A stretch of DNA of 64,000 bases from Salinisphaera sp. Q1T1-3 (GTDB lineage: Bacteria > Pseudomonadota > Gammaproteobacteria > Nevskiales > Salinisphaeraceae): contig NZ_QZWD01000013.1 of NCBI RefSeq assembly GCF_003602005.1, positions 55,775 to 119,774 on the forward strand, written 5' to 3'. Every line of letters starts with the position of its first letter. Positions within the stretch are counted from its first letter, which is position 1. The notes beneath the pieces were generated by a model. The model made no database searches, was not told the DNA's origin, and saw nothing but the letters and a program-made list of their open reading frames with translations. The translations under genes and the position numbers were made by a program. Shown here one piece after another: positions 55,487 through 63,823 of the stretch.

Positions 55487-56856
55487 GCACAGGCATGCGT
55501 ACCGGCCATCTGCTGCTTGTCGACGACGATCCGAGCCTGCGACGCCTGCTCACGCTCCGTCTGGAAGGCGCCGGGCACACGGTCAGTGATGTCGGCAGTG
55601 CAGCCGAGGCGCTCGATGCGGTGGCCACGCTGCCGATCGAGTGTGTGATCAGCGATCTGCGCATGGACGGCATGGACGGCATGGGTCTGCTTGAACGGCT
55701 GGCAGCCGAGCATCCGGATCTACCGGTGATCCTGATCACCGCCCACGGCACGATCCCCGAAGCCGTGGCCGCGACTCGCGCCGGCGCACTCGATTTTCTG
55801 GCCAAGCCGATCGACAAGACCGAACTGCTCGACCGTGTCACCCAGGCCCTGTCCCAGGCCGGTCCGAGCCGCGGTGAATGGGCCCAGACCTGGCAGGCAC
55901 GCATCATCACGCGCGCGCCGTGCATGATCGAGCGGCTCGACGAAGCCCGGCTGGTCGCCGCCACTGATACCAGCGTGCTCATCGCGGGCGAATCCGGTAC
56001 CGGCAAGGAAGTCATCGCGCGCGTCATGCACGAGGCAAGCGCACGTCGCGGCGCCCCGTTCGTGGCGATCAACTGCGGCGCGATGCCGGAACAGTTACTG
56101 GAATCGGAACTGTTCGGTCACGAGAAAGGGGCCTTCACCGACGCCAAACAGGCGCAACAGGGGCTGCTGCGCGGCGCGGCCGGCGGCACGGTGTTCCTCG
56201 ACGAGATCGGCGACATGCCGCTCGCGCTTCAGGTCAAGCTGCTGCGCGTGCTTCAGGAGCGCGAGGTTCGACCGGTCGGCGGCCAGCAGCCGATCCCGAT
56301 CGACGTGCGCGTGCTCTCGGCAACCCATCGCGATCTGGAGCAGGCCATCGCCGACGGTCGGTTCCGCGAGGATCTGTATTACCGGCTGGCCGTGGTCACG
56401 CTCACCTTGCCGCGGCTCGCCGAGCGTCCCGAAGACATCGCCCCGTTGGCACGACATTTCCTCGAACGGGCCTCTCGCGCCAACAACACCGCCACCAAGG
56501 TTTATGCGCCCGATGCCCTCGAACGGCTGGCCGCATACGACTGGCCCGGCAACATCCGTCAGTTGTCCAACGTCGTCGAGCACAACGTCGCCCTGACCCG
56601 CGGCGCCGTGATCAATCGTCACGCCGTGGACAAGGCACTGGCCCAGCACGGCGATCCGGAAGCGGCCACCCGGTTGATCCGACCATTGGCCGAAGCACGC
56701 GACGAGTTCGTGCGCGACTATCTCGTCCAACTGTTGCGTGTCACCGACGGCAATGTCTCGCGCGCGGCACGACTCGCCCAGCGCAATCGCACCGAGTTCT
56801 ACAAACTGCTCTCACGGCACGCACTCGACCCGGCCCGATACAAGCGCAGCGACTGA
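55483..56856 (+). CDS. glrR: Sigma-54-dependent response regulator GlrR (QseF-type)
   Basis: The 457-aa activator has three parts. The first is a receiver domain (LLLVDDDPSLRRLLTLRL, phospho-Asp in CVISDLRMDGMDG). The second is an AAA+ domain with Walker A LIAGESGTGKEVIARV, the L1 loop GAFTDA (GAFTGA in most relatives), and Walker B TVFLDEIGDMPLALQVKLLRVLQE. The third is a Fis-type HTH (VSRAARLAQRNRTEFYKLL). The last part matches E. coli GlrR closely. Its likely target lies directly downstream. Confidence 0.94.
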   Translation: MSTGMRTGHLLLVDDDPSLRRLLTLRLEGAGHTVSDVGSAAEALDAVATLPIECVISDLRMDGMDGMGLLERLAAEHPDLPVILITAHGTIPEAVAATRAGALDFLAKPIDKTELLDRVTQALSQAGPSRGEWAQTWQARIITRAPCMIERLDEARLVAATDTSVLIAGESGTGKEVIARVMHEASARRGAPFVAINCGAMPEQLLESELFGHEKGAFTDAKQAQQGLLRGAAGGTVFLDEIGDMPLALQVKLLRVLQEREVRPVGGQQPIPIDVRVLSATHRDLEQAIADGRFREDLYYRLAVVTLTLPRLAERPEDIAPLARHFLERASRANNTATKVYAPDALERLAAYDWPGNIRQLSNVVEHNVALTRGAVINRHAVDKALAQHGDPEAATRLIRPLAEARDEFVRDYLVQLLRVTDGNVSRAARLAQRNRTEFYKLLSRHALDPARYKRSD

Positions 56857-56901
56857 TCTGTTGCCGCCAAACGACAGCGGAAACAGCCCCATCGCGCACA
56901 C

Positions 56902-56919
56902 CGTCGCCAATCGGCGACA
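56902..56919. promoter_or_regulatory. Candidate GlrR binding site 1
   Basis: CGTC-N10-GACA matches the known GlrR operator TGTC-N10-GACA in seven of eight positions. It lies about 190 bp before the predicted sigma-54 start site, a normal enhancer distance. The inner part also matches a palindrome that recurs elsewhere in the window, so chance is possible. Confidence 0.45.
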
Positions 56920-56968
56920 CCCCGGAATGCCCGTATGAGCGCGTTAAAGGCGATAACGGCCCCAGCGC

Positions 56969-56986
56969 TGTCGCCATCTGACGACG
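56969..56986. promoter_or_regulatory. Candidate GlrR binding site 2
   Basis: TGTC-N10-GACG matches TGTC-N10-GACA in seven of eight positions. It shares TGTCGCCA-like half-site sequence with site 1, 67 bp away. It lies about 125 bp before the predicted sigma-54 start. Confidence 0.45.
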
Positions 56987-57081
56987 GTTTTCGGCGATCT
57001 GCCGGGCATGCCGTCACCGCCCTGTCCACCGAACCACCAAATTGCCCAGCAAGCCATTGATTTAAATAGCTTTATCAGTCC

Positions 57082-57097
57082 TGGCACAGGGCTTGCT
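57082..57097 (+). promoter_or_regulatory. Sigma-54 promoter upstream of the EF-hand gene
   Basis: TGGCACAGGGCTTGCT matches the sigma-54 consensus TGGCAC-N5-TTGCW exactly. Transcription should begin near 57108, about 32 bases before the EF-hand ATG. The genes for sigma-54 and for a sigma-54 activator (directly upstream) are both in this window. Confidence 0.8.
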
Positions 57098-57139
57098 GAA
57101 TCGACTCACAGATTGGTTGGTATTGCATTTCGATTGGTG

Positions 57140-57397
57140 ATGTCCAGATCGTTTGGCGCTGTACTCATGACACTGCTGGCTTGCTCGGTTTCGGCTGTCT
57201 CGATGGCTGATTCGGACGTGCCGCATGTGCCGGCCGCCTGGGCCACGATGGACGCCGACAGTAACGGCAAGCTGTCGCGTGCCGAGGTGGAGAACACGCT
57301 CTGGGCACAGCAATTCGATGCCATGGATACCGACCACGACGGACAAGTCACGGAGAAGGAATACATCGCATTCATGCAGTCGCGCGACAACAATTAG
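57140..57397 (+). CDS. Small exported EF-hand protein
   Basis: This 85-aa protein starts at ATG 57140. A signal peptide (MSRSFGAVLMTLLACSVSAVSMA) would export it to the periplasm, leaving about 60 residues with two canonical EF-hand loops, DADSNGKLSRAE and DTDHDGQVTEKE. All calcium-ligand positions are filled. It lies behind glrR and a consensus sigma-54 promoter, which suggests control by GlrK-GlrR. No enzyme domain is present, so it is probably a calcium sensor, buffer or ligand for another exported protein. Confidence 0.82.
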   Translation: MSRSFGAVLMTLLACSVSAVSMADSDVPHVPAAWATMDADSNGKLSRAEVENTLWAQQFDAMDTDHDGQVTEKEYIAFMQSRDNN

Positions 57398-57433
57398 CGC
57401 GCTGCCCAAGGTTTCGCCTGGCCGGATCATTGT

Positions 57434-57565
57434 TCCCCCGGTCCCCCCCTCGTGCCTCGGCAACGTGGTCCGGTCAGTGCGAATTTAGTCAGTGGCGATC
57501 CGCCGGATCGTCCCCTGTTTCGTCGGTCGGGCCGGCCTCCCCCGGTCCCCCCCTCGTGCCTCGGC
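57434..57565. repeat. 28-bp perfect direct repeat with an intervening palindrome
   Basis: The same 28 bases (starting TCCCCCGGTCCCCCCC) occur at 57434-57461 and 57538-57565. After each copy the similarity fades over about 25 more bases, ending in a shared CGAATT. Between the copies lies the palindrome CGATCCG-C-CGGATCG (57496-57510). On the minus strand each unit carries runs of seven and five G, a possible quadruplex. No gene is visible in 57398-57726. Confidence 0.8.
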
Positions 57566-57625
57566 GTAGCCGGCCCGATACGACGAATTAAAAACAACAA
57601 GAACCGGCTGCCTCGGCAGTCACTC

Positions 57626-57650
57626 AAGGCCGCTTCAGCGGCCTTTTTTT
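57626..57650 (+). terminator. Strong Rho-independent terminator
   Basis: AAGGCCGC-TTCA-GCGGCCTT is an 8-bp perfect stem with a tetraloop, followed by a T-tract on the plus strand. It would end transcripts from the sigma-54 promoter at 57082, giving an RNA of about 540 nt with a long 3' region that includes the repeats and an AAAAACAACAAGAA segment. Confidence 0.85.
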
Positions 57651-57726
57651 CGTCTCAACGTGGCCGAAGCCTCCGGTGGAGGCCCATCGCGACTGCCCGC
57701 CCGGTGGCGCGCATCCTGTCAGTCGC

Positions 57727-59079
57727 TCAGACCGCCAGCCGAGCCAGCAGCTTGTCGTGAATGCCCTCGAAACCGCCGTTGCTCATCACGACCACGGTAT
57801 CTCCCGGGCGCGCCTCGGCCGCCACGGCCTCGACAAGGCTGTCCACACTCGAACGCGCCACCAGTCGATTCCCCAGCGAACCGAGCACCGCAGACAGATC
57901 CCAGGCCAGCGCATGGTCGTAGGCGAACACCCGGTCGGCCTGGGCGAAACTATCGGCCAGCGTCGCCTCGTGCACACCGGCCCGCATCGTGTTCGAGCGC
58001 GGTTCGAAAACGACCAGCAGACGCCCGTGATCGGCCGGTGTCGGCGCCAGTCCGGCCAGCGTCGTGCGGATGGCGGTTGGATGATGGGCAAAATCGTCGT
58101 AAAGCGCGATATCGCCCGGCCGGCCGCGTAATTCGAGCCGACGCTTGACCCCGGAGAATCCGGATAGCGCGGTGATGGCAGCCTCCGGCGCCACGCCGAC
58201 ATGCGCGGCCGCCGCGATCGCGGCACAGGCATTGGCGGCATTATGGGCACCGCGCTGGGACCAATCGAGCGCGCCGATGGCATGCGAACCGTGATGGATG
58301 TGCAGTCGCTGCCAGTCCGGCGTATCGGCGAGCGCATGCCAGCCGGCTGCCTCGTTGAAGGACACGGTCGGACTCCAGCAGCCCATGGCGATGACCTCAT
58401 CCAGCGCCGGCTCCTGCGCGTTGTGCACGATGCAGCCGGTGCCGGGTACGGTTCGCAGCAGATGATGGAACTGGCGCTGGATGGCGGCCAGATCGATAAA
58501 GATGTCGGCGTGATCGAACTCGAGGTTGTTCAGAATCAGCGTGCGCGGCCGGTAGTGAACGAATTTCGAGCGCTTGTCGAAGAACGCGGTGTCGTATTCG
58601 TCGGCCTCGACGACGAAAGCCTCGCCCTCGCCGAGCGCGGCCGACACCCCCAGATCCGCTGCGATACCGCCGACGAGGAACCCCGGCGCATGACCGGTCT
58701 CACGCAGGATGTGCGCCAGCATACTCGTTGTCGTGGTCTTGCCGTGGGTGCCGGCCACCGCGATGACATGGCGCCCGGCCAGGACGTTCTCGGCCAGCCA
58801 TTGCGGGCCGGAGACGTAGGTCAGGCCGGCATCGAGCGCGTATTCGACGGCCGGATTGCCGCGGGACATCGCATTGCCGATGACGACCTGATCCGGCGCC
58901 GGCTTGAGATGCGACGCCGCATAGCCGTCCATGACCTCGATGCCGGCCTCGGCGAGCTGCGTACTCATCGGCGGATACAAGCCGGTATCGGAACCGGTCA
59001 CGGTGTGGCCGGCTGCCCGGGCCAGCATGGCCACCCCCGCCATGAAAGTACCGCCGATGCCCAGAATATGCACGTGCAT
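57727..59079 (-). CDS. mpl: UDP-MurNAc:L-Ala-gamma-D-Glu-meso-DAP ligase
   Basis: Mpl recycles murein tripeptide by ligating it to UDP-MurNAc. The 450-aa enzyme starts at ATG 59079 (MHVHILGIGGTFMAGVAML). It has [20 protein letters not shown] as ATP loop, VEADEYDTAFFDKRSKFVHY, which is specific for Mpl as against MurC, NNLEFDHADIF, and YDDFAHHPTAI. It complements the de novo MurC encoded at 16151. Confidence 0.96.
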   Translation of the reverse strand: MHVHILGIGGTFMAGVAMLARAAGHTVTGSDTGLYPPMSTQLAEAGIEVMDGYAASHLKPAPDQVVIGNAMSRGNPAVEYALDAGLTYVSGPQWLAENVLAGRHVIAVAGTHGKTTTTSMLAHILRETGHAPGFLVGGIAADLGVSAALGEGEAFVVEADEYDTAFFDKRSKFVHYRPRTLILNNLEFDHADIFIDLAAIQRQFHHLLRTVPGTGCIVHNAQEPALDEVIAMGCWSPTVSFNEAAGWHALADTPDWQRLHIHHGSHAIGALDWSQRGAHNAANACAAIAAAAHVGVAPEAAITALSGFSGVKRRLELRGRPGDIALYDDFAHHPTAIRTTLAGLAPTPADHGRLLVVFEPRSNTMRAGVHEATLADSFAQADRVFAYDHALAWDLSAVLGSLGNRLVARSSVDSLVEAVAAEARPGDTVVVMSNGGFEGIHDKLLARLAV

Positions 59080-59134
59080 GGGCGAAAAGTCCTTGGTAGC
59101 GAATGTCGAAGCGAGCGAATGCTCCGCGGTGTGG

Positions 59135-59674
59135 TCAACCGAGCACGGAGAAGACGAGCAGCACGGCGATCTCGAACCCGATCGTGACTGCGACGCCGGC
59201 TGCGATCGGCACCTCGAGTGCATGTCGATAGATATGGCTGTAGACCGCCAGCCCCCAGATGCCGAGCGCGACATAAGCCAACGCCGCCAGCGGCGACGGC
59301 GTGGCCACGTCGCTGGCGGCGCTGGCGCTGGCAGCCCGCAGGCTCTCGATATAGCTCGCCAGGCCGTGCGTGGGGGCGAGCATCAGCAAGGTGATGATCG
59401 TGCCGGCCCCGAACAGCGCCGTGGCCGTCTGGTTGAACCGGTTGGGCAGGCGCCGGAGCCGCAGCACCAGCGCGGCATAAAGCCCCAGCAGGATCGAAGC
59501 CAACAGCGCCTGGAACAACGCCGGGCCGGCGTTCGCAGCCACCATCACGATCTGCACGAACTGAGCGATACAATAGGCGACCGCGCTCGCGATGAGCGTC
59601 GACTGGTCACCGGGCAGGTCCTGCGGACCGCGGCGAAACAGCACCAGGTCGACAAGTCGGCGAGCAAATACCAT
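59135..59674 (-). CDS. Multi-pass membrane protein of unknown function
   Basis: This 179-aa product starts at ATG 59674; a TTG six bases upstream is also possible. It has about four hydrophobic segments: around residues 28-45, 52-72, 84-100 and 130-150, with another at the C-terminus (IGFEIAVLLVFSVLG). No conserved motif is recognised. Its start codon is only 17 bp from the divergent rnd start, so the two genes probably share a promoter region inside each other's ends. It may be cotranscribed with mpl. Confidence 0.75.
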   Translation of the reverse strand: MVFARRLVDLVLFRRGPQDLPGDQSTLIASAVAYCIAQFVQIVMVAANAGPALFQALLASILLGLYAALVLRLRRLPNRFNQTATALFGAGTIITLLMLAPTHGLASYIESLRAASASAASDVATPSPLAALAYVALGIWGLAVYSHIYRHALEVPIAAGVAVTIGFEIAVLLVFSVLG

Positions 59675-59691
59675 CGTCAAGGCAGGTCCCT

Positions 59692-60846
59692 ATGGATTCC
59701 GAGCGAAAATCGCGACCCTCGATGATACCGAAGCCACCCGCCCACGTCCTTACCATCGACGATGCCACGACGCTCGCGACTTTCGTCTCGGACATGGCAC
59801 AGCGCGACTGGATCGCGATCGACACGGAATTCCTGCGCGAGCGCACTTATCATCCACAGCTGTGTCTCGTGCAGATCGCCGACACGGAGCGGGCTGGCGT
59901 CATCGATGTGTTGGCGATTGACGATCTGACACCGCTCGGCACGCTGCTCACCGACACGACCGTGACCAAGGTCTTTCACTCGGCCGAGCAGGATCTCGAA
60001 GTATTGCTGCATACCTTCGGCACGATGCCCGGCCCCGTGTTCGACACGCAGCTGGCCGGCCCGCTCGCCGGCCTCGATGACCAGATGGGCTATGCCCGCA
60101 TGGTCGACGCCCTGCTCGATGTGAAACTGTCCAAGGCCCACACGCGCACCGATTGGCGTCAGCGCCCGCTACCCGAGGGGGCGATGGCCTACGCCGCGGA
60201 CGATGTCCGCTATCTGAGCGTGGCCTATCGGCTCATCGTCGACGAGCTGGCACGGCGTGACCGATTGGCCTGGGCGATGGAGGATGCCGAGCGCCTGACC
60301 GTGCCGGATCGATTCGCGCCCGAAATCGACGGTGCCTGGCGGCGCATCAAGGCCTGGCCGCGTCTTTCCCCGGCCGCCCAGCAAATTCTGGCCGAGCTCG
60401 CATCCTGGCGCGAGCACGAAGCGCTGACGGCCGATCGGCCGCGTCGCTGGATACTGGCCGATGATGCGATCATCGCACTTGCCGAAACCGCACCGACCGA
60501 CGACCTGACGCTGGCCGATACCCCGGCATTGCCGGAAAAGACACTGGCCCGACACGGCGAGGCACTGCTGGCCGCGGTGGCCCGCGGCCTGGCGCGCAAC
60601 CCCGTCGTGCTCGATCCGGATGCCGGGCCGCCGGATGCTGCCACCAAACGCCAGATCAAGGCCGGCATGCAGGCACTCGAGGACGCCGCTCGGCAGAGCG
60701 ACGTGCCGGCGCCGACGCTATCCAGCCGTGCGGAGATCGCGCGGCTCGTGGCCGGACGACGGGATCTACGGCTGCTGCAGGGCTGGCGGCGGACGATCGC
60801 CGGCGAAACCGTGCAGCGGGCCGTGGCAGCCGCTCAGCAGAACTGA
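59692..60846 (+). CDS. rnd: Ribonuclease D
   Basis: RNase D trims tRNA 3' ends. The 384-aa enzyme has the DEDDy exonuclease residues in WIAIDTEFLRERTYHPQLCLVQIAD, FHSAEQDLEVLL and AYAADDVRYL. HRDC domains follow in the C-terminal half (SPAAQQILAELASWREHEA). ATG 59692 has AGG nearby; ATG 59722 is an alternative. Confidence 0.95.
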   Translation: MDSERKSRPSMIPKPPAHVLTIDDATTLATFVSDMAQRDWIAIDTEFLRERTYHPQLCLVQIADTERAGVIDVLAIDDLTPLGTLLTDTTVTKVFHSAEQDLEVLLHTFGTMPGPVFDTQLAGPLAGLDDQMGYARMVDALLDVKLSKAHTRTDWRQRPLPEGAMAYAADDVRYLSVAYRLIVDELARRDRLAWAMEDAERLTVPDRFAPEIDGAWRRIKAWPRLSPAAQQILAELASWREHEALTADRPRRWILADDAIIALAETAPTDDLTLADTPALPEKTLARHGEALLAAVARGLARNPVVLDPDAGPPDAATKRQIKAGMQALEDAARQSDVPAPTLSSRAEIARLVAGRRDLRLLQGWRRTIAGETVQRAVAAAQQN

Positions 60847-60876
60847 GCGGCCGTTGCGGGCCAGTGAGGCCCGGTT

Positions 60877-61437
60877 TTACGAGACGTCGGCCAGTGCCGC
60901 CTCGATACGCGCGAAGATCTCTTCCACGTCGCCCTGGCCGTGTACCTGCTTGAGCAGACCCTGTGCCTGATAGTGGGCGACCAGTGGTGCCGTCTGATCC
61001 TCGAACACGCCGAGCCGGTTGCGGATCGTCTCTTCGTTGTCATCGGAACGCCCACGCGCCATGAGACGACCCACGATCTCCTCGTTGTCGACCTTCAGAT
61101 GCACGACCGCCTGCAGCGGGCGGTTCAGCTCGGTCAACATCTCATCCAGCGCTTCGGCCTGCGAGGCACTGCGCGGGAAACCATCGAGGATGAACCCGTT
61201 TTCGGCATCGGGCTGGGTAAGACGCTCGCGCATCATGCCGACCACGATATCGTCGGAGACGAGTTCCCCGGCATCCATGGCCGCCTTGGCCTTCAGACCC
61301 AGCTCGGTACGCTCGGCGACCGCATGGCGCAACAGATCGCCGGTCGATACCTGTGGTACACCATAGCGCTCGACCAACTTGGCGCTTTGCGTTCCCTTGC
61401 CCGAGCCGGGCGCGCCCAGCAGAACGATTTTCAGCAT
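60877..61437 (-). CDS. adk: Adenylate kinase, short-LID type
   Basis: Adk converts AMP and ATP to two ADP. The 186-aa enzyme starts at ATG 61437 with P-loop VLLGAPGSGKGTQ. It has QVSTGDLLRHAV, ENGFILDGFPRSASQAEAL and RGRSDDNEETIRNRL. The LID is short, so the zinc-binding LID of about 25 residues found in longer forms is absent. This size is normal for some proteobacteria. Confidence 0.97.
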   Translation of the reverse strand: MLKIVLLGAPGSGKGTQSAKLVERYGVPQVSTGDLLRHAVAERTELGLKAKAAMDAGELVSDDIVVGMMRERLTQPDAENGFILDGFPRSASQAEALDEMLTELNRPLQAVVHLKVDNEEIVGRLMARGRSDDNEETIRNRLGVFEDQTAPLVAHYQAQGLLKQVHGQGDVEEIFARIEAALADVS

Positions 61438-61652
61438 GACATTCCCGCCAGAAGACCTTGGTATCAAAAGATTCTTGATTGCACGCGCCGTTGGATCCGC
61501 CCAAACGCGAGCGACCGACGAAGTTACTGGCGCGCCCGCCGCAAGTCAATTGTGCGAAGAAGATACGCTCACGTATCCTTGCCCACCGCATTGATTGCCG
61601 CACACCGCCGCGCTTGTCGATACGGGCCGGCTCCATCGAGGAATATTTCCGG

Positions 61653-62915
61653 ATGACGAAGAAAAACGCCTTCTATGCACAAAGCGGCGGCGTAACGGCC
61701 GTTATCAACGCCTCGGCCGCCGGCGTCATCGAAGCCGCCCGCGCGCACAGCGACACGATCGGCACGGTCTATGCCGGGCGCGACGGCATTGTCGGCGCGC
61801 TCAACGAGGATCTGATCGATACCGGGCTCGAATCCGCCGAAGACATCGCGGCGCTGCGATACACCCCGGCCGGGGCCTTCGGCTCGGCACGCTACAAGCT
61901 CAAGGGGCTGACCGATAACCGTGCCGAATACGAACGCCTGGTCGAGGTCTTCAAGGCACACGACATCGGCTATTTCTTCTACAACGGCGGCGGCGACTCG
62001 GCCGATACCTGCGAAAAGATCAGCCATATCTCCGAAGAGATGGGCTACCCGATCCAGGCCATCCATATCCCGAAGACGATGGACAATGACCTGCCCCATA
62101 CCGATTGCTCACCGGGCTTCGGCAGCGTGGCCAAGTACACGGCCGTATCCATCCGCGAGGCCGGTTACGACTTGCACAGCATGTGCAAGACCTCTACCAA
62201 GGTGTTCATCCTCGAGGTGATGGGCCGTCACGCAGGCTGGACCGCCGCCGCCGGCGGGCTCGCGGCCGAGAACGAAGGCGATGCGCCGCATATTCTGCTG
62301 TTCCCCGAAATCGCCTTTGACCGCGAGAAGTTTCTGGCACGCGTCGATGAAACCGTCAAGCAATACGGTTTCTGTGCCATCGTCGCCTCCGAGGGCGTCG
62401 AAATCGGCGAATCGTTCATGCGCGGCGACGGCCGCGAGGCCGATGCCTTCGGTCATGTCCAACTGGGCGGCGTGGCCCCGAAGCTCGCCGAGATCATCAA
62501 ATCCGGACTCGGCTACAAATACCACTACGCGATTGCGGACTATCTCATGCGGGCCGCGCGCCACATCGCCTCGGCCACCGATGTCGAACAGGCCTATGCC
62601 GTGGGCCGGGCCGCCGTCGAATACGCGGTTCAGGGTCGCTCCGGCATCATGGTGACCATCGATCGGCAGAACGATGCGCCCTACGAATGGACGATCGGCG
62701 AGGCGCCGCTGGCCGATGTGGCCAATGTCGAGAAGATGATGCCGGCCGATTTCATCAGCGAGGACGGCTTCCATATCACCGACAAGGCACGGCGTTATCT
62801 CGGCCCGCTGATCGCCGGTGAGAGCTATCCGCCCTACGTCGATGGCCTGCCGAAATACGCGAAACTCAAGCTTGCAGCCGTGGACAAGAAACTGTCCGAC
62901 GGTTTCAAGGTCTAG
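61653..62915 (+). CDS. pfp: Pyrophosphate-dependent 6-phosphofructokinase
   Basis: The 420-aa enzyme phosphorylates fructose 6-phosphate with pyrophosphate, reversibly. I start at ATG 61653 (MTKKNAFYAQSGGVTAVINAS). The sequence FFYNGGGDSADTCEKI, with Asp in place of the ATP-type Gly, and PKTMDNDLPHTDCSPGFGSVAKY mark the PPi-type. EVMGRHAGWTAAAGGLA and FPEIAFD are further family motifs. The next gene encodes an enzyme that consumes the same pyrophosphate. Confidence 0.95.
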   Translation: MTKKNAFYAQSGGVTAVINASAAGVIEAARAHSDTIGTVYAGRDGIVGALNEDLIDTGLESAEDIAALRYTPAGAFGSARYKLKGLTDNRAEYERLVEVFKAHDIGYFFYNGGGDSADTCEKISHISEEMGYPIQAIHIPKTMDNDLPHTDCSPGFGSVAKYTAVSIREAGYDLHSMCKTSTKVFILEVMGRHAGWTAAAGGLAAENEGDAPHILLFPEIAFDREKFLARVDETVKQYGFCAIVASEGVEIGESFMRGDGREADAFGHVQLGGVAPKLAEIIKSGLGYKYHYAIADYLMRAARHIASATDVEQAYAVGRAAVEYAVQGRSGIMVTIDRQNDAPYEWTIGEAPLADVANVEKMMPADFISEDGFHITDKARRYLGPLIAGESYPPYVDGLPKYAKLKLAAVDKKLSDGFKV

Positions 62916-62981
62916 AAAACAGGCAGTAGACTGCGCGCAGTTGCCATTCATCCACTGTCACTGATCCAGAAAGGACAAGCC

Positions 62982-63515
62982 ATGGGCTATGAAGCACTGA
63001 CTCCGGGCGACAAGGCCCCCGAGGAAATCAACGTCATCATCGAGATCATCGAGGGCGCCTCGTCGGTCAAGTACGAAGTCGACAAGGACACCAACTGCCT
63101 GATGGTCGACCGTTTCATGAACGTGTCGATGCATTACCCGGCCAACTACGGTTTCGTACCGAACACGCTGTACGACGATGGCGACCCGGTCGACGTGCTC
63201 GTGCTCACGCCCGAGCCGATCGTGCCCGGCGCGGTCATCAAGTGCCGCCCCGTCGCGGTGCTGGGCACGGAAGACGAATCCGGTCTGGATGCCAAGATCC
63301 TGGCCGTGCCGACCGACAAGATCAGCACCGGCTACTACAAGGACGTGCGTGATCTGGACGACGTCGACGAGCGCCTGAAGAACAAGATCGCCCACTTCTT
63401 CGAGCACTACAAGGATCACGAAGACGGCAAGTGGTCCAAGATCTCCGGCTGGGAAGGCGCCGATAAGGCCAAGGCCGAGATCAACAAGTCGATCGAAGCC
63501 TACAACAAGGGCTGA
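62982..63515 (+). CDS. ppa: Inorganic pyrophosphatase
   Basis: This 177-aa family-I soluble pyrophosphatase hydrolyses pyrophosphate in the cytoplasm. Motifs are KYEVDKDTNCLMVDRF, YPANYGFVPNTLYDDGDPVDVLVLTP (signature DGDPVDVLV) and IAHFFEHYKDHEDGKW. It follows pfp after 66 bp, has AAGGA before the ATG, and ends at a strong terminator. Confidence 0.98.
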   Translation: MGYEALTPGDKAPEEINVIIEIIEGASSVKYEVDKDTNCLMVDRFMNVSMHYPANYGFVPNTLYDDGDPVDVLVLTPEPIVPGAVIKCRPVAVLGTEDESGLDAKILAVPTDKISTGYYKDVRDLDDVDERLKNKIAHFFEHYKDHEDGKWSKISGWEGADKAKAEINKSIEAYNKG

Positions 63516-63553
63516 TCACGCCGCGCGGGCATCAAGCCCGGCCGCGAATCGAC

Positions 63554-63587
63554 AAGGCCCCGCCGGATCACGGCGGGGCCTTTCTTT
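63554..63587 (+). terminator. Rho-independent terminator of ppa
   Basis: AAGGCCCCGCCG-GATCA-CGGCGGGGCCTT forms a 12-bp stem followed by TTCTTT on the plus strand, 38 bp beyond the ppa stop. Confidence 0.85.
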
Positions 63588-63675
63588 GTCGGGCTTCGCA
63601 TCGGCAGCAGCAGGCGCAGGATTTGCCCCCCGGAATGGCACGATGCCCGGGGACGGCCCGGCTCGATCAAGGCGT

Positions 63676-63814
63676 GTCATCACGAGATAGAGCGCCCGAA
63701 GGGCCACGCCAATCCGGCGTTATCGCGCGCTCACGTGGCTAAGCCACCCCAGGCTCACGATGCCTCATCTTGTCGCCACTTGGCCGCGGGTGCGAGGTTC
63801 TATCTCGTGACGAC
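63676..63814. mobile_element. 139-bp miniature inverted-repeat element
   Basis: GTCATCACGAGATAGAGC at 63676 matches the inverted copy at 63797-63814 in 16 of 18 positions. There is no coding sequence inside. A CGCCAATCCGGCG palindrome lies within (63707-63719). The element ends 5 bases before the CTAG next to an IS481-type end. Between the ppa terminator and this element I see nothing. Confidence 0.55.
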
Positions 63815-63823
63815 GCGCTCTAG

